64,000 nt of DNA from Ancistrus triradiatus (GCA_025084515.1 JAJAGP010000220.1:62001-126000); one strand, 5' to 3'. Positions 10,377 to 21,039 are shown, counted from the first letter of the stretch. Program-made: numbers and translations. The notes: generated from the letters alone by a model not told the origin.

Positions 10377-11410
10377 GAATTCCCCCGCCATAACCAATTG
10401 GGGAGACCGGCAGGTTCTGGCGTAAACCCCTCTCCATTAGACAGGGTGTCTGTACCCGATGAGTATGATTGGTGAACCCCCCTCAAGTAAACGGGGGGTC
10501 TTTTTTTTTGGGTCCAGTTGCTCACCGCTAACTTTCAGGTGGCCAAAAACAGTTTTTTTTCAGAGTTACGAGCCGGGTTTTTTTAGTAATGATTTTTTGG
10601 CCGTTTGACGGAAAAAAAACCCGCATTGTTTTTTTGGGCGCTTGGCAACCGATCCCCAACTAGAATCGGGTTTAACTGTGTGTATGGCAGTTTTTTTGAG
10701 AAGCTTTGGAGAGCATTTTTGCCCTCCCTTCCGCGTCCCGCCCTGAAAGGTTGGGAAAAAGGGAATGTTAACCCACCGCCCCCTTTGCGTGGTTCCCGGT
10801 AAGGCCCCACTGGGTTGCGCCAGCTCCCAGATCCCCCTTAGCTACCCTGTAAGAAAAAGGCCAGATTCCATCTTAGATCGTGGTTGGTAGGTCCCCGTAA
10901 GCAAACCCCTGGTTTGTGGAGAATTGTATTTCCGGAACCGCACTAAAGGTTGCGTAGTTTGAGCCCTATGCGTGCCTCGTTTTTAAATGGGAGAATGGAA
11001 CTCGCTGTGAGGTGCCAAACACCAACGACCCAACGGAACTTTTGTGTGCCTAGTAGTTCCTGGCTGCGCCCCGGACCACTTTTTGTGCCAAGCCGCACTA
11101 CGGACAACTCGTGCCCTAGTCCCCGGAACGCCACGGACCATTCCGGCCCAGTCCTGTTTCAACGGACAATCTACCTGGTTCCCGTTCCCTCTTTCTTGGG
11201 GGCGCAGTTCCATTGCGGTGCCCTGTTGCTGCCCTCCAGGGGAGACCCCGTTTCATGAGGTGCGTCCCCTGGAATCACCGTCGTCCCCCCACGACTTACT
11301 TTCCGCTGACAAGCCATCCACGTCCCGTCCCGAAACTTCTCCTTTTTAAATAACTCAATTTCCGCCTGGACAAGCCTCCAACGTCCGTTCCCGCAGACTT
11401 TGGCCGCCTG
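10377..11410 (+). other. LTR element interior, unique left part
   Basis: This is the expected place of the primer-binding site and the start of gag. No clear TGG-initiated match to a tRNA 3' end is seen directly after 10376. The stretch is GC-rich, has long homopolymers (for example about 10500-10510), and no frame stays open for more than about 100 residues. Coding of a gag-like protein cannot be excluded, because frameshifting base-calling errors are likely. Confidence 0.45.
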
Positions 11411-11414
11411 ACAG

Positions 11415-13720
11415 CCATCATCTCGTCGTCCACGACTCTGCTCTGCTGCAGCCACTCCGTCCCGTCCACAACTCTGCTCTGCAGCCACCTCGTCGTCCCA
11501 CGTGACTCCTGCTCTGCAGCCACTCGTCGTCCACGACTTCTGATCTGGCAGCCACTCGTCGTCCACGACTCTGATCTGCCAGCCACTTCTCGTTCGTCCC
11601 ACCGACTCTGATCTGCAGCCACTCCGTCGTTCCACCGACTCTGCTCTGCAGTCCACTTTTCGTCGTCCACGACTCTGCTCCTGCCAGCCCACTCCGCGTC
11701 CACTACTCCTGCCTCTGCAGCCACTCCGTCCGTCCACTACTCTGCTCTGGCAGCCACTCGTCGTCCAAGACTCACTGGACCACACGCACTGCCAGCCCAC
11801 GTCGTCGTCCACGACCTCTTGGCCTCTGCAGCCACTCGTCGTCCACGACTCCTGCTTTCTGCAGCCCACACGTCCCGTCCACGACTCTGCTCCTGCAGCC
11901 ACTCGTCGTCCCACGACTCTGCTCTGCAGCACTCGTAGTCCACTGGACTCCCTGCTCCTGCAGCCCACTTCGTCCCGTCCAACGACTTCTGTTCTGCAGC
12001 CCGCCCCCGTCGTTCGACCTCTGTTTTCTGGCAGCCGCCCCGTTTCGTCCGACCCTGTTCTGCAAGCCGCCCGTCGTCGACTCTGTTCTACAGCCGCCCG
12101 TCGTCGACTCCGCTGTCAAGCCCGCCCGTCGTCGACTTTCGCCCTGTCCAAGCCCGCCCGTCGCGACCCATAGCCCCTCGCCCTCTTTCCACTCCCGGCC
12201 CCCGTCCGTCGACCCCCGCCTGTCAAGCCCGGCCCGTCGTCGACATCCCGCTGTTCAAGCACCGCCCCGTCCGTCGACTTTCGTCCGCCTTGTCAGCCCC
12301 GCCCCCCCCCGTCACGTCGACTCCGCTTGTCAAGCCGGGGCCGTTCGTCCGACCTCCGCTGTCAAGGCCCGCAACGTCCCCCGTCGACTCAGGCCGCTGT
12401 CAAGCCGCACGTCGTCCCGACTCCCGCTGTTCCAAGTACCGCACGTCCGTTCGACGTCCGCTGGTCCAGCCGCACCGTCGTCGAACTCCGCTGGTTTCAG
12501 TCCCCCGCCGGTCGTCCCTTTCCGTCCTGCCGCTGGTCCAAGCCCGCAAACCGTCGTCGACTCACCGCTGTCAGCCCCCGCAACGTCGTCGACTTGTCCC
12601 CTCCCGCCGTCAAGAGCACGGCCGCCTTCCGTCGTCCTCTCCGCCCGTAAGCACGGCCCCCTCGTCGTCCTCCCCCTCTCCGCCCGTCCAGCACGGCCAG
12701 CCTCCGTCGTCCTCCGCCCGTCAAACACGAGCCCGCCTCGTCGTCTCCCTCCGCCCCGCCGTCCAGCCACGGCCGCCTCGTCCGTCTCCCTTCCTATCCT
12801 CCCCCTCTTTCCCGCCGTCCAGCACGTGCCCTCCTCCGTCTTCTCCGCCGTCAATCAACGGCCCCGCCCGCGTCGTTCTCCCCGCCGTCACCACGGCCGC
12901 CTTCCGTCGTCTCCCCCCCCGCCGTCAAGCAAACGGCCCGCCCCTCGGTCGTCCTCCCCCCCCCCTCCGCCCGTCAAGAACGCCTCCTCGTCGTCCTCCC
13001 CGCCGTCAAGCACGGCCGCCTCGTCGTCTCCTTCTCCCCCCCCTGCCCGTCCAAGCACGGCCGCCCTCGTCCGTCTCCGCCGTTCAAGCAAACGGCCTGC
13101 CCCCCAGTCGTCGGTCCCTTCCGCCCGGTCAAAGCACGGCCGCCGCCTCGTCGCTTCCGCCGTCAAGATCAAAGCAACGGCCCGCCCGCCCCTCGTCGTC
13201 TCCCCCGCCGTCGCAACGGCCCCGGCCGCCTTCGTCTCTTCTCCGGCCGTCAAGAGCAAGTCAAAACGCCGCCCGCCTTCGTCGTCCTCCCTCCCCCGCC
13301 GTCAAAGCAACGGCCGCCGCCTCGTGTCTTTCGTCTTCTTCCGCGCGTCCAAGCCCCGCCAGCCCCGCCGCCCTCGTCCGGAGGAGAATCCCTCCGCGTC
13401 AAGCAAACGCCGCCCGCTTCCGTCTTTCCGCCGTCACAAGACGGCCGCCGCCCTCGTCCTCCTACCGCACGTCAAGAGCAAACGGCCCGCCCGCCTCGTC
13501 GACGTCTCCCTGCCTCAACAAAGCGTCGCCACGTCGACATCTGCCCCTGTCAAGCGTCTGCACGTCGGACTCTGCTCCCAAGCGTCGCCAACCGTCGACT
13601 CTGCTCCAAAGCGTCGCCACGTCGACTTACTGCCTTGTCAAGCGCCGGGGCCCTCGTCGTCCCTGCCTCAACAAGGCGTCGCCCTCGTCGTCTCAGCTTG
13701 GTCGGCATCATCTCCGTCGT
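11415..13720 (+). repeat. Internal minisatellite of the LTR element
   Basis: A GC-rich array whose unit changes gradually along its length. At 11415-12000 the unit is about 30 bp: 'cactcgtcgtccacgactct' plus 'gctctgcagc'. At 12000-12600 it becomes 'cgtcgtcgactccgctgtca' plus 'agcccgcc'. At 12600-13500 it is 'gccgtcaagcacggccgcct' plus 'cgtcgtcctcc'. At 13500-13700 it is 'caacaaagcgtcgcc...gtcgac'. All versions keep the 'cgtcgtc' core. Unit lengths near a multiple of three keep frames open, giving the false Ser/Pro-rich frames at 12290-13744 and 12826-13938 and the Trp/Arg-rich minus frame at 11171-11968. Confidence 0.8.
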
Positions 13721-13903
13721 CCCCGGCTCGCCTCCCTGTGCTAGGGGCCGTCCGTCCCTCCCGAGCCCTTGGTTTTTTCGGAACCGTGGTTGTGGGTCGC
13801 CGTTTTTCGGCCCTAGGCCCTCCCCGCCAGAAGGAACCCCCCGGGACCAGGGTGAAGGGGCCCTTTGAAGGAGCCCTAGCTCCCGGGTGTCTCGGGCCTC
13901 CTT

Positions 13904-13918
13904 GGGGTGTGGGGGGTA
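13904..13918 (+). other. Candidate polypurine tract
   Basis: 'ggggtgtggggggta' lies immediately before the TG that opens the right LTR. A purine-rich tract here is where plus-strand DNA synthesis is primed in LTR retroelements. It supports plus orientation. Confidence 0.55.
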
Positions 13919-14669
13919 TGTCCACGGTACGCCGTTGAGCCAACGGGTGTTTGGCGCTCCTCCCAGTCGCCGGGTGGCGAATCCAGGAACATGGAACCGT
14001 TGCAGCGCCCAACCCGGTTTTTTGCAAAGACGCCGAGGGAGAAATGCCCGGGACCCGCTATACCCGTATGAACTTTAACAGCTGGTAAGCAAGAACTATT
14101 TAAAACGCATCCCCCGGCTCCCCCCCCTCGCGCGGGAATTATCAAGGGAAAGCTCCCTTTGCCTGGTGATTCAATCACGGTAATGGTCCGTTTCGGCGGT
14201 TGAAGCCGCTTTTTCCATTGTGGTTACACCAGTTCTAGGCTGAGTTATGTTTCGTTTCGGCGGTTTTTTTTGGAAGCCCCGCTTTCATTGTGGTTAACCA
14301 GTTCTAGGCTTGAGTTTATGTTCGTTTCGGCGTTGAAGGCCCGCCTGTTCATTGTGGTTTACCAACCAGTTCCTAGGCTTGAGTTTATGTTTCGTTTCGG
14401 CTGTTTTGAAAGAAAGCCCGCTTCATTGGTGGTTGTACCAGTTTCTAGGCCCTGAAGGTAAAGGGTTTCGTTCCAGTGGTTTAAAAAGCTAAAAAGCCAT
14501 TAAAGCCCGCTGCTTTTGTTATCGTTACCAGCTATAGGCTGTTTTTGTGTTTTTGTGTAAGCCAGCTTTTGTGTTTTGTACATATTATTTAGAATAAACG
14601 CCAAAATGGTCATTATGTTAGAACCTGCGCACGTCTCCTCCTTGCCAGTTAGGCATCCCGGTCGTGACA
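13919..14669 (+). repeat. Right LTR
   Basis: It starts TGTCCACGGTACGCCG and ends GGTCGTGACA. It holds the same ordered blocks as the left LTR, including the 61-bp tandem array at about 14190-14580. In several places its homopolymers are shorter than those in the left copy, so many apparent differences may be base-calling error rather than age. Confidence 0.75.
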
Positions 14670-14808
14670 GTGTGATGGGAGTCTCGATTCACCCTAAGTA
14701 GTTAGCAGTAAAAGTGGGTTTAGAAGCTGCTCACCACACTTGTTCATCCAAACTTTTTGACTTTGTAGAAAATAAACAAATCACAGATATGACACAAAAC
14801 GCTTCTGA

Positions 14809-15136
14809 TTAGTAGCTGAACTTTCTGGCTTTGTGAGGCATACCTCAAATTAATTTATTAATCAACCTCTTTGCCACACTCCATGTTCATTTCCACTGTT
14901 TCAACTGACAACTTTCATGATTTCATGTAGACCAACAACTTTTACAGTCTGTAAGCTCCCACTTTTAACTGCAGAATAATTCTATTTTTACACTTGAGCT
15001 TTTAGCTGATGTGTTTTAGAAATGCAAATTAGAAAGTGATTTTTATTGATCTGGAAAAAGAATATGCCTTTGATTTAAAAAATGTTATTCAGTTTCTTTG
15101 AGGTATGTTTCTCAAAGCCAGAATGTTCATCTATTA
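14809..15136. mobile_element. MITE-like element with about 40-bp inverted ends
   Basis: The left arm (14809-14850) reads 'tagctgaactttctggcttt' then 'gtgaggcatacctcaaa'. The right arm (15096-15136) is its near-perfect reverse complement: 'tttgaggtatgtttctcaaa' then 'gccagaatgttcatct'. There is no ORF between them. The left arm and its outer flank recur near 51010-51090. Size and structure fit a non-autonomous DNA transposon of unknown superfamily; no target-site duplication is clear. Confidence 0.6.
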
Positions 15137-15139
15137 AAC

Positions 15140-15410
15140 AAACTCGAGTTGCAGTCTTGCAATTATTTACCATCCAAGATCCCCAGTCATTGCAAAATCA
15201 TAAAAACTTGCCTTTTGATGTGAGAGGGTGTCAGACTTTAGTCTTTTAAAAGTCTTTTCAAAGTCTTCTAATGTATGGTTAGTATTAGTCACATAAATAT
15301 CCATTATCCTCTCGAATAACTGCTTTCCCATTATTTGGACTTTAATGTTTATGAAATTTGGGTAAATCAGATCCCTTTAAAGACCAGGAGTCTTGTCCAT
15401 GAACAAAGCT
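15140..15410. other. Unassigned AT-rich spacer
   Basis: No gene or repeat seen between the MITE-like element and the LINE fragment. Confidence 0.35.
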
Positions 15411-15414
15411 ATTT

Positions 15415-15795
15415 GTTTACAGGTCAGTCAACATTCCCATTCTCACTTATGGTCATGAGCTTTTGAATAGTGAAAGAAAGTACACGGGGCAGAAATGAGG
15501 CTCAAACAAATGGTTGCTGGACTTTCATCCAGGTGAACCAGGTGAGTAGAGCCAGTCTTCCTACGGATTTAGAGGAGTCAGTTGAAGTGTTCTGGGCAAC
15601 CCACAAAGAGCTGGTCCAGGCACGTCCCTCTTGACTGCTGGGAGATTATATCTCACAGTTGGCTTGGGAATGTCTAGGGATCCCCCAAGAAGGAACTACA
15701 ATCTGTAGTCATGACTAGAGAAGTCTGAACTGGCCGCCTTAGTATGTCGCCACTGCAACCCTCACCAGGAAAAATGGATGGAACTGGGATAGAGA
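15415..15795 (+). mobile_element. RTE/Rex3-type LINE 3' end, degenerate
   Basis: The succession 'tctcacttatggtcatgagc', 'cagaaatgaggctc', 'gaggagtcagttgaagtgtt', 'ctgggca...gcacgtccc', 'gagattatatctcacag', 'ttggcttgggaatgtctagg' and 'gccactgcaaccc' follows the C-terminal coding and 3' region that I know from fish Rex3/RTE elements. Many indels and stops are present and the 5' part is absent, as is usual for 5'-truncated LINE copies. The assignment rests on remembered family structure. Confidence 0.6.
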
Positions 15796-15799
15796 CAGA

Positions 15800-16700
15800 G
15801 TATATCAGGCTGCAAAATTCTGGAAATTTGTTTTTCCCCCTTATTACCTGACAGTGGCAGATGCTGGAGGTCATGCTAGGATTACGAATGTATTTGGTGT
15901 TTGGTGAGATTGTCCACAGGGAACACATAGTTCTGCACTGCAACCTAATAAAGAACATTTTAAAAAGAAAATATCATTAATTACTCCCAGCAGTTTAACA
16001 GCGTGCGTTGAGTAAGCATGTTTATTATGTTTACTAGGCCTGTTAGTTGTTACAATGACCAATGAACATCTACTATAATTATATTTCGTCTGGCTAAATG
16101 AACCGAAACAAGCAATCAAAAACTGGACGGTTTGATTTGGTTGTATAACACATGACAGCCATTCCCAGGCTACAAGCTACGATAGGTGAGATATGAGAGT
16201 GCATCATGGCCGCCTAGAGAGAGCGATAATTACAAAGCCATAATCACCTTTTTTATTGCTTAATAGCACAATTGTTTGAGCAGTGCCTTTGGAGAAACAT
16301 TTGTACAGGAAACAAACAGACCACATCAACTCCTCCCATGGAGGAATTTCGTATTATACTTTTTGCATGAAATCAAGCAAATGTTGTATGATTCTATTAA
16401 TTATTGTTTAAAGAGAAAACAGCTGGTACGCAATGAAAAATACAGTTCTCCAGGATCCGTGGTCACACTAGGCATTCATTTCAGTGGGATTTGCCATGCT
16501 GAGCGATTTCCTACAGTCTTTTCTCTTTCATAGCCCTCCTTCTCCTCCAAAGCAGAACTCCAATGGTTCCTTATTCTCACTGCAGCATCACAAAATGAAA
16601 ATGGACAAACTGTTTTGTTTGCCAATCTTCCGGCCACTTTGACCCACCTGTTTTGCAGGCAGGTTGTAGTTCTATTTATTGAAATGTCTCCTGAGGGCAG
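15800..16700. other. Unassigned spacer
   Basis: No recognisable gene. Short frames on both strands, for example 15871-16119 (minus) and 16276-16533 (plus), show no domain and no repeat relationship. Confidence 0.35.
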
Positions 16701-16705
16701 TATTA

Positions 16706-16933
16706 CATGATTGGCTCTGTGAGGTGACCAATAAGAACACGGAGGGGGTGTGGTTAGAATAACTACTTGCTGATACAGCTGCACTTACCTCTTTATTAAA
16801 CAGTTCTGTCATCCATTTGAGGGACAGCTGAGCTGCTTGCTTTCAAAACAATGAACATTTTTCATCCCATTCAAAGTTATCATAACCACACCCCCTCATT
16901 GTTCTGATTGGTGACCTAACAGAACCAATCGTG
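16706..16933. repeat. Foldback repeat, 58-bp arms
   Basis: The arm at 16706-16763 ('catgattggctctgtgaggt' ... 'gggggtgtggttagaataac') and the arm at 16876-16933 are reverse complements with only about eight mismatches. They are separated by about 112 bp of non-coding DNA. The structure would form a long hairpin. It is probably a small foldback or MITE-type transposon; no clear target duplication was found. Confidence 0.7.
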
Positions 16934-16954
16934 TGTTTCTGGATCTCAAGAGAA

Positions 16955-17205
16955 CGTGGGCAATGTAGCAGAACAACAACCCTAAGCATCAAGGTCATTC
17001 TGCCAAAGAATGATTAAAAATGAATAATGTTAATGTTTCAGAATGGCCTGGCCTTTAATTAAATTGAAATGTTCTGGAAGGACCTGAACATTCGAGTAGT
17101 TCATGTAAGGAAAACCCACCAACATCCCAGAGTTTGTTCAGTAAGGAAGAATGGGCTCAAATTCTCCCAAGCTGATGTGCAATCCAAGTCAACAGTTACT
17201 AGAAA
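16955..17205 (+). mobile_element. Tc1-A10, C-terminal remnant
   Basis: It carries the second-aspartate block ('gcagaacaacaaccctaagc'), the glutamate block ('aattgaaatgttctggaagg') and the C-terminal 'aaacccaccaacatcccaga' segment of the Tc1-A family found repeatedly in this window. It is heavily mutated, has no terminal repeats, and runs into a SINE. Confidence 0.65.
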
Positions 17206-17209
17206 TTTC

Positions 17210-17335
17210 AACATTTATGTCATTTTGCAGACACCCTTTTCCAAGCGTCTTACTCAAGGATTCAATAGTGCCAGCTTGGCAGAAGTGGTATTTGAACCCT
17301 GATAGTACAGTTCCTTACCCACTAAGCTACCATGT
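17210..17335 (-). repeat. SINE family 1, shortened copy
   Basis: Blocks 'catttatgtcattttgcaga', 'gccagcttggcagaagtgg', 'tatttgaaccctg' and 'cactaagctaccatg' match the minus-oriented family-1 SINE. The middle 'gacttacaattggtacag' portion is deleted. Confidence 0.65.
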
Positions 17336-17454
17336 CTAAATGAGGGGTAGGGTGGGGTGGGGGTCCTGATCATCACAATTTAATTACAGTGAAGTGTTTG
17401 AGTTGTGTAGGTAATTACAAAGAGCTGCCACACCATCAGGTCCTTAAAGTAGCT

Positions 17455-19400
17455 GTAAGGAATGTCTGCTCACTGACAAACACGTCTTTTATTATTCCAC
17501 AGTTAATTTGAAAATGACTGTATTGATCTGGTTTCCCTGACAGAGACATGGCTCGATAGTAATGGCATTCTTGTTCTCAATTAAGCCTCTCCCCCACAAT
17601 TTCAGTAATTTAGTGTATCAAGGGAGAAGGTGGTGGTGTTGTGGATTATTTGTATAACAGTACCTTTGACAGCCAGATTTCAGTTGGGGAATTCTCCAAA
17701 TTCGAACATTTGGCAGTGCAATTTCAGTCTGATCACCCTGGACTTATGCATATCATCCATATGCAGATGTTTCTGAGGAGTTTGCATGTATGCTTTTTTT
17801 TAGAATTACAGCAGATTTTGACAGTGTTTAATCACAGGTGATTTTAATATAGACTTTCACATGGACTTGCCCACATATCCAGTAACTTCCCAGTTTGTTA
17901 GGCTGCTAATGTCGTTCGATCTTCGACAGCATGTGTCACGTCTCGGTCCTTGCTTCTCAGAGATGTACAAGCAGTGTTGCCAACTTTTTCAGAGGAAAGT
18001 AGCTAAAGCCTGCTTGAAAGTTTCGCTAAATGTCGCTAAATGACAAGGTAATTCTTCTTAAAATAAGCAAAAGTGTAAAGTGCCTTTTAAACAAAACCCT
18101 TATTAGAGAAAAGAGTTATTGTTTTGATATGAGATCAAATAGTCTGTAATCTCTGATCATTTTTGCATCCTTTTAGTATGTCAGAACATACAGCACCTTT
18201 AAACGATAAGAGAACATTAAACAAGCACTACCTCACCACAGATACTGCTGTGGCATTCATGGGTCATCATCAGGTGATACCTCAGTGGAGACGTTTAATG
18301 CCAGGCTTATCAAATTGAATGATACTGTCATTTCACACAAAAAACCAAGGTCACTTCTGGTAAAGAAAAAAAGTCCCTTGGGGAAATGCGTCCTCCATCA
18401 TAAAATAACAAAATTGCAGAAAACCTGGTGAGGAAATTTTGTATCTCTATCTATTTTCTACTCTATTTGGTATCTCTCTCATCTATCTCACCCGAATTTA
18501 TATTGTCCACCCAAGGAGGTTGGGTCCCTTTTTGAGTCTTGGTCCTCCCAAGCTTTCTTCCTAATAACATTTAGGAAGTTTTTCCTTGCCACTGTCATCC
18601 TGGGCTTGCTCAGTTTGGGACTGGACCTAGATATTAGAAGATAATCTAAAATTGTAGAGTTGCTTTGAGAAAATGCTTCATTGTCAAAAGCGTTCTAGAA
18701 ATAAATCTGACTTGACCTGACTTACTGTCTGCGAAGTGAAATGAGTTTGCAGCATTTTTAGTGATAAGAAAGAAGAAAACTGGCCTTACCACTGCTGGAC
18801 TGACCACACCAGCAAAACAACAGCTCTACTTAAAGCATGTCCTGCTTCAAATTGATTCCATTAGAAACCCTTTTAGATATAATTTTGTCACTAAAGCCTT
18901 CAATCTGTGTTCTTGACGTCTTACGTAATCATTTCTTCAAATAGGTTTTAAGCTCTGCAGATGTTCTGCCAATCAGTCGCTTCAACAGGGATTCAGTAAG
19001 ACAGACCGTTGTTGAAGAACAGAATCTCAGCAGTGTTTAATAAGTACAGGCCAGTCTCTAATCTAAATTATTGAGAGGTAGTACTGAGTAATGTCAGTCC
19101 AGGTGAATGATTCTCTCAGCACCAACCACCTTAATGTCACAGCACAGAAATAGCACTTCTCAAGGTCTTAAATGATTTAAGAAATAACAAGAACATGGGC
19201 AACATCTCTGTTTCGAGTAAGTGCTGCTTTTCATTCAGTTAAGCATGAAATTCTACTTGTTCTGCTGTAAAACTGGTTGGGTCACATGACCTGAGCCTTG
19301 GACTGGATTCAATCATATTTAAGCATTTGTGACTGCTATGTTGCCCTGGGCATCTGTGATTCTAACCTGTGGAGACCCTGAGGATAAATTGTGGAGTCTT
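17455..19400 (+). mobile_element. L2/Rex1-like LINE, endonuclease and RT scraps
   Basis: About 17525-17560 reads LTETWLDSN, the TETW motif of LINE apurinic endonucleases. About 17835-17950 gives a GDFNIDFHMD block followed by a SFDLRQHV-like block, the usual end of that domain. About 19045-19070 reads KYRPVSNL, the start of an L2/CR1-type reverse transcriptase, followed by 'ctgtaaaactggttgggtca', the region of the conserved LxxWVG block. Stops and frameshifts are frequent. The copy is interrupted by another dispersed repeat at 18508-18718. It is a dead relic. Confidence 0.6.
18508..18718 (+). repeat. Dispersed tail repeat, copy T2
   Basis: A clear copy of the tail family: 'gtcttggtcctcccaagctt', 'agtttttccttgccactgtc', 'gggcttgctcagtttggga', 'gttgctttgagaaaatgctt' and 'tctagaaataaatctgactt'. 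It lies between the endonuclease and RT scraps of the LINE at 17455-19400. Confidence 0.8.
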
Positions 19401-19404
19401 TGCT

Positions 19405-20065
19405 TTTTTTTTACCTATATATAGGTGCTATCACAACAAACAATTTGTAAACTAATTCGTTAGACATAGCACACATTTAGCTTTGAGTTCACTAAGACTT
19501 CTAAGCAAAAATATACATTGTGGTTTTAACAGGTAAAGAATCGTACTTTGACATACTGACATTTTATACCACTGAAAGGATTTCTCTGGTATGTTTCTTA
19601 ATCAATGCACCAGTCACTAATCATTTACCGGACTTGGTCTGTTGCATGTAATTGCACCGTTGATTGCAAAGACTTCCCAAAGCAGAAGTGATACCTCATT
19701 ACAGCGAGACTTTTATTTCACTGTGAAGCCAAAAAATCGTGGAGGGGTTGTACCCAGCATCAACCACTGCAGTCCAATGTCTCTGCCCTAATCATCTGCT
19801 GCAGGGGAAATTACTTGAAATGTGTTATTGATCATTCATTAGTCATCACGAATACAATTATACAGAAAGGGCCTCAATCAATCACACCCCAATATATGTA
19901 TATAGACCCTATTGTTCCCATTGATGACTGTTCATGTATTATTCATTATACTAATAGTTCCTTACTATAATGAACACAGCCAATGATTATGATCTCCTAG
20001 TACTAACCTTAACTCTAAAATATATCCCTAAATCTGTAAATATTTACAACTAACCAACAGAGTTT
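19405..20065. other. Unassigned spacer
   Basis: AT-rich DNA between the LINE relic and Tc1-A1. No gene or repeat unit recognised. Confidence 0.35.
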
Positions 20066-20069
20066 GCAC

Positions 20070-21032
20070 CTTGTTTTATTTAAAGAACAGGGATCTATCA
20101 AAGTCTGCTCTTCACAACACGTTTGTGGAAGTGTATCATGGAACAAACAGAAGAGATTTCTGAGGACCTCAGAAAAAAAGTTGTTGATGCTCATCAGGCT
20201 GGAAAAGGTTACAAAACCATCTCTAAAAAATTTGGACTCCACCAATCCACAGTCAGACAGATTGTGTACAAATGGAGGAAATTCAAGACCATTGTTACCC
20301 TCCCCAGGAGTGGTCGACCAACAAAGATCACTCCAAGTGCAAGGCACTTGGCGAGGTCACAAAGGACCCCAGGGTAACTTCTAAGCAACTGAAGGCCTCT
20401 TCAGGTGGCCAACCAACCAACAGACCAAAATGGAACTTTTTGGTTTAAAAGAAAAGCATTATGCTAGGAGAAAGGAAAACACTGCATTCCAGCATAAGAA
20501 CCTTATTCCATCTGTGAAACATGGTGGTGGTAGTATCATGGTTTGGGCCTGTTTTGCTGCATCTGGGCCAGGACGGCTTGCCATCATTGATGGAACAATG
20601 AATTCTGAATTATATCAGAGAATTCTAAAGGAAAATGTCAGGACATCTGTCCATGAACTGAATCTCAAGAGCAGGTGGGTCATGCAGCAAGACAACGACC
20701 CTAAGCACACAAGTCCGTTCTACCAAAGAATGGTTAAAGAAGAATAAAGTTCATGTTCTGGAATGGCCAAGTCAAAGTCCTGACCTTAATCCAATGGAAA
20801 TGCTGTGGAAGGACTTGAAGTGAGCAGTTAATGGTCACACCAGATAACTGAAAGCAAAGGTTCACATACTTTTGGGCCACTCACTAATATGTAATATTGG
20901 ATCATTTTCTTCAATAAATAAATGACCAAGTATAACATTTTTGTCTCATTTGTTTAACTAGGTTCTCTTTATCTACTTTTAGGACTTGTGTGAAAATCTG
21001 ATAATGTTTTAGGTCATATTTATACAGAAATA
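20070..21032 (+). mobile_element. Tc1-A1, truncated at both ends
   Basis: A Tc1-like element of the window's main family. It begins inside the 5' untranslated part ('gttttatttaaagaacaggg') and so lacks the left inverted repeat. It ends within the right one ('atttatacagaaatatagaa'), about 30 bp short of the expected terminus. The transposase relic inside is listed separately. Confidence 0.8.
20138..20880 (+). pseudogene. Tc1-A1 transposase pseudogene
   Basis: The DD34E transposase would bind its own terminal repeats and cut and paste the element at TA. The start at 20138 follows the family's usual 'gtgtatcATG'. Residues 1-80 are a good N-terminal domain with the paired helix-turn-helix blocks KTISKKFGLHQSTVRQIVYKW and the GRPTKIT hook. 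A deletion near 20400 then removes the second DNA-binding half and the first catalytic aspartate. The catalytic core resumes with HGGGSIMVWACFAASGPG and MQQDNDPKHTS. A frameshift follows near 20715, and the glutamate block reads NPMEMLW. The copy cannot be active. Confidence 0.8.
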
Positions 21033-21039
21033 TAGAAAA

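Larger units (their letters stand above)
9612..14669 (+). mobile_element. LTR retrotransposon-like element, no intact gag-pol
   Basis: Two direct repeats of about 760 bp bracket a 3.5-kb interior. Each starts TGTCACG or TGTCCACG and ends CGTGACA, so the LTRs have the canonical TG...CA ends and a 7-bp terminal inverted repeat. Just before the right LTR, 13904-13918 is a purine-rich tract, a candidate polypurine tract that sets plus orientation. The flanks read GTGGTG (9606-9611) and GTGTG (14670-14674), compatible with a 5-bp target duplication plus one base error. No reverse transcriptase, integrase or protease motif is seen. The interior is too short for a full Gypsy or Copia genome and is largely a minisatellite. 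It may be a non-autonomous derivative, or a damaged element whose short gag part is masked by indels. Confidence 0.7.

Noticed and set aside
10377..10400. Primer-binding site of the LTR element
   Set aside because: No TGG-initiated match to a tRNA 3' end directly after the left LTR; possible base errors leave the question open, so no feature was called.
11171..11968. 265-residue minus-strand frame with a repeating Trp-Thr-Thr-Ser-Gly motif
   Set aside because: It is the reverse reading of the 30-bp repeat. The repeat length is a multiple of three, which keeps the frame open by itself.
12290..13938. Ser/Pro/Arg-rich proteins of 484 and 370 residues
   Set aside because: Produced by GC-rich tandem repeats in the LTR element, in an error-prone stretch; frames change with every indel and match no domain.
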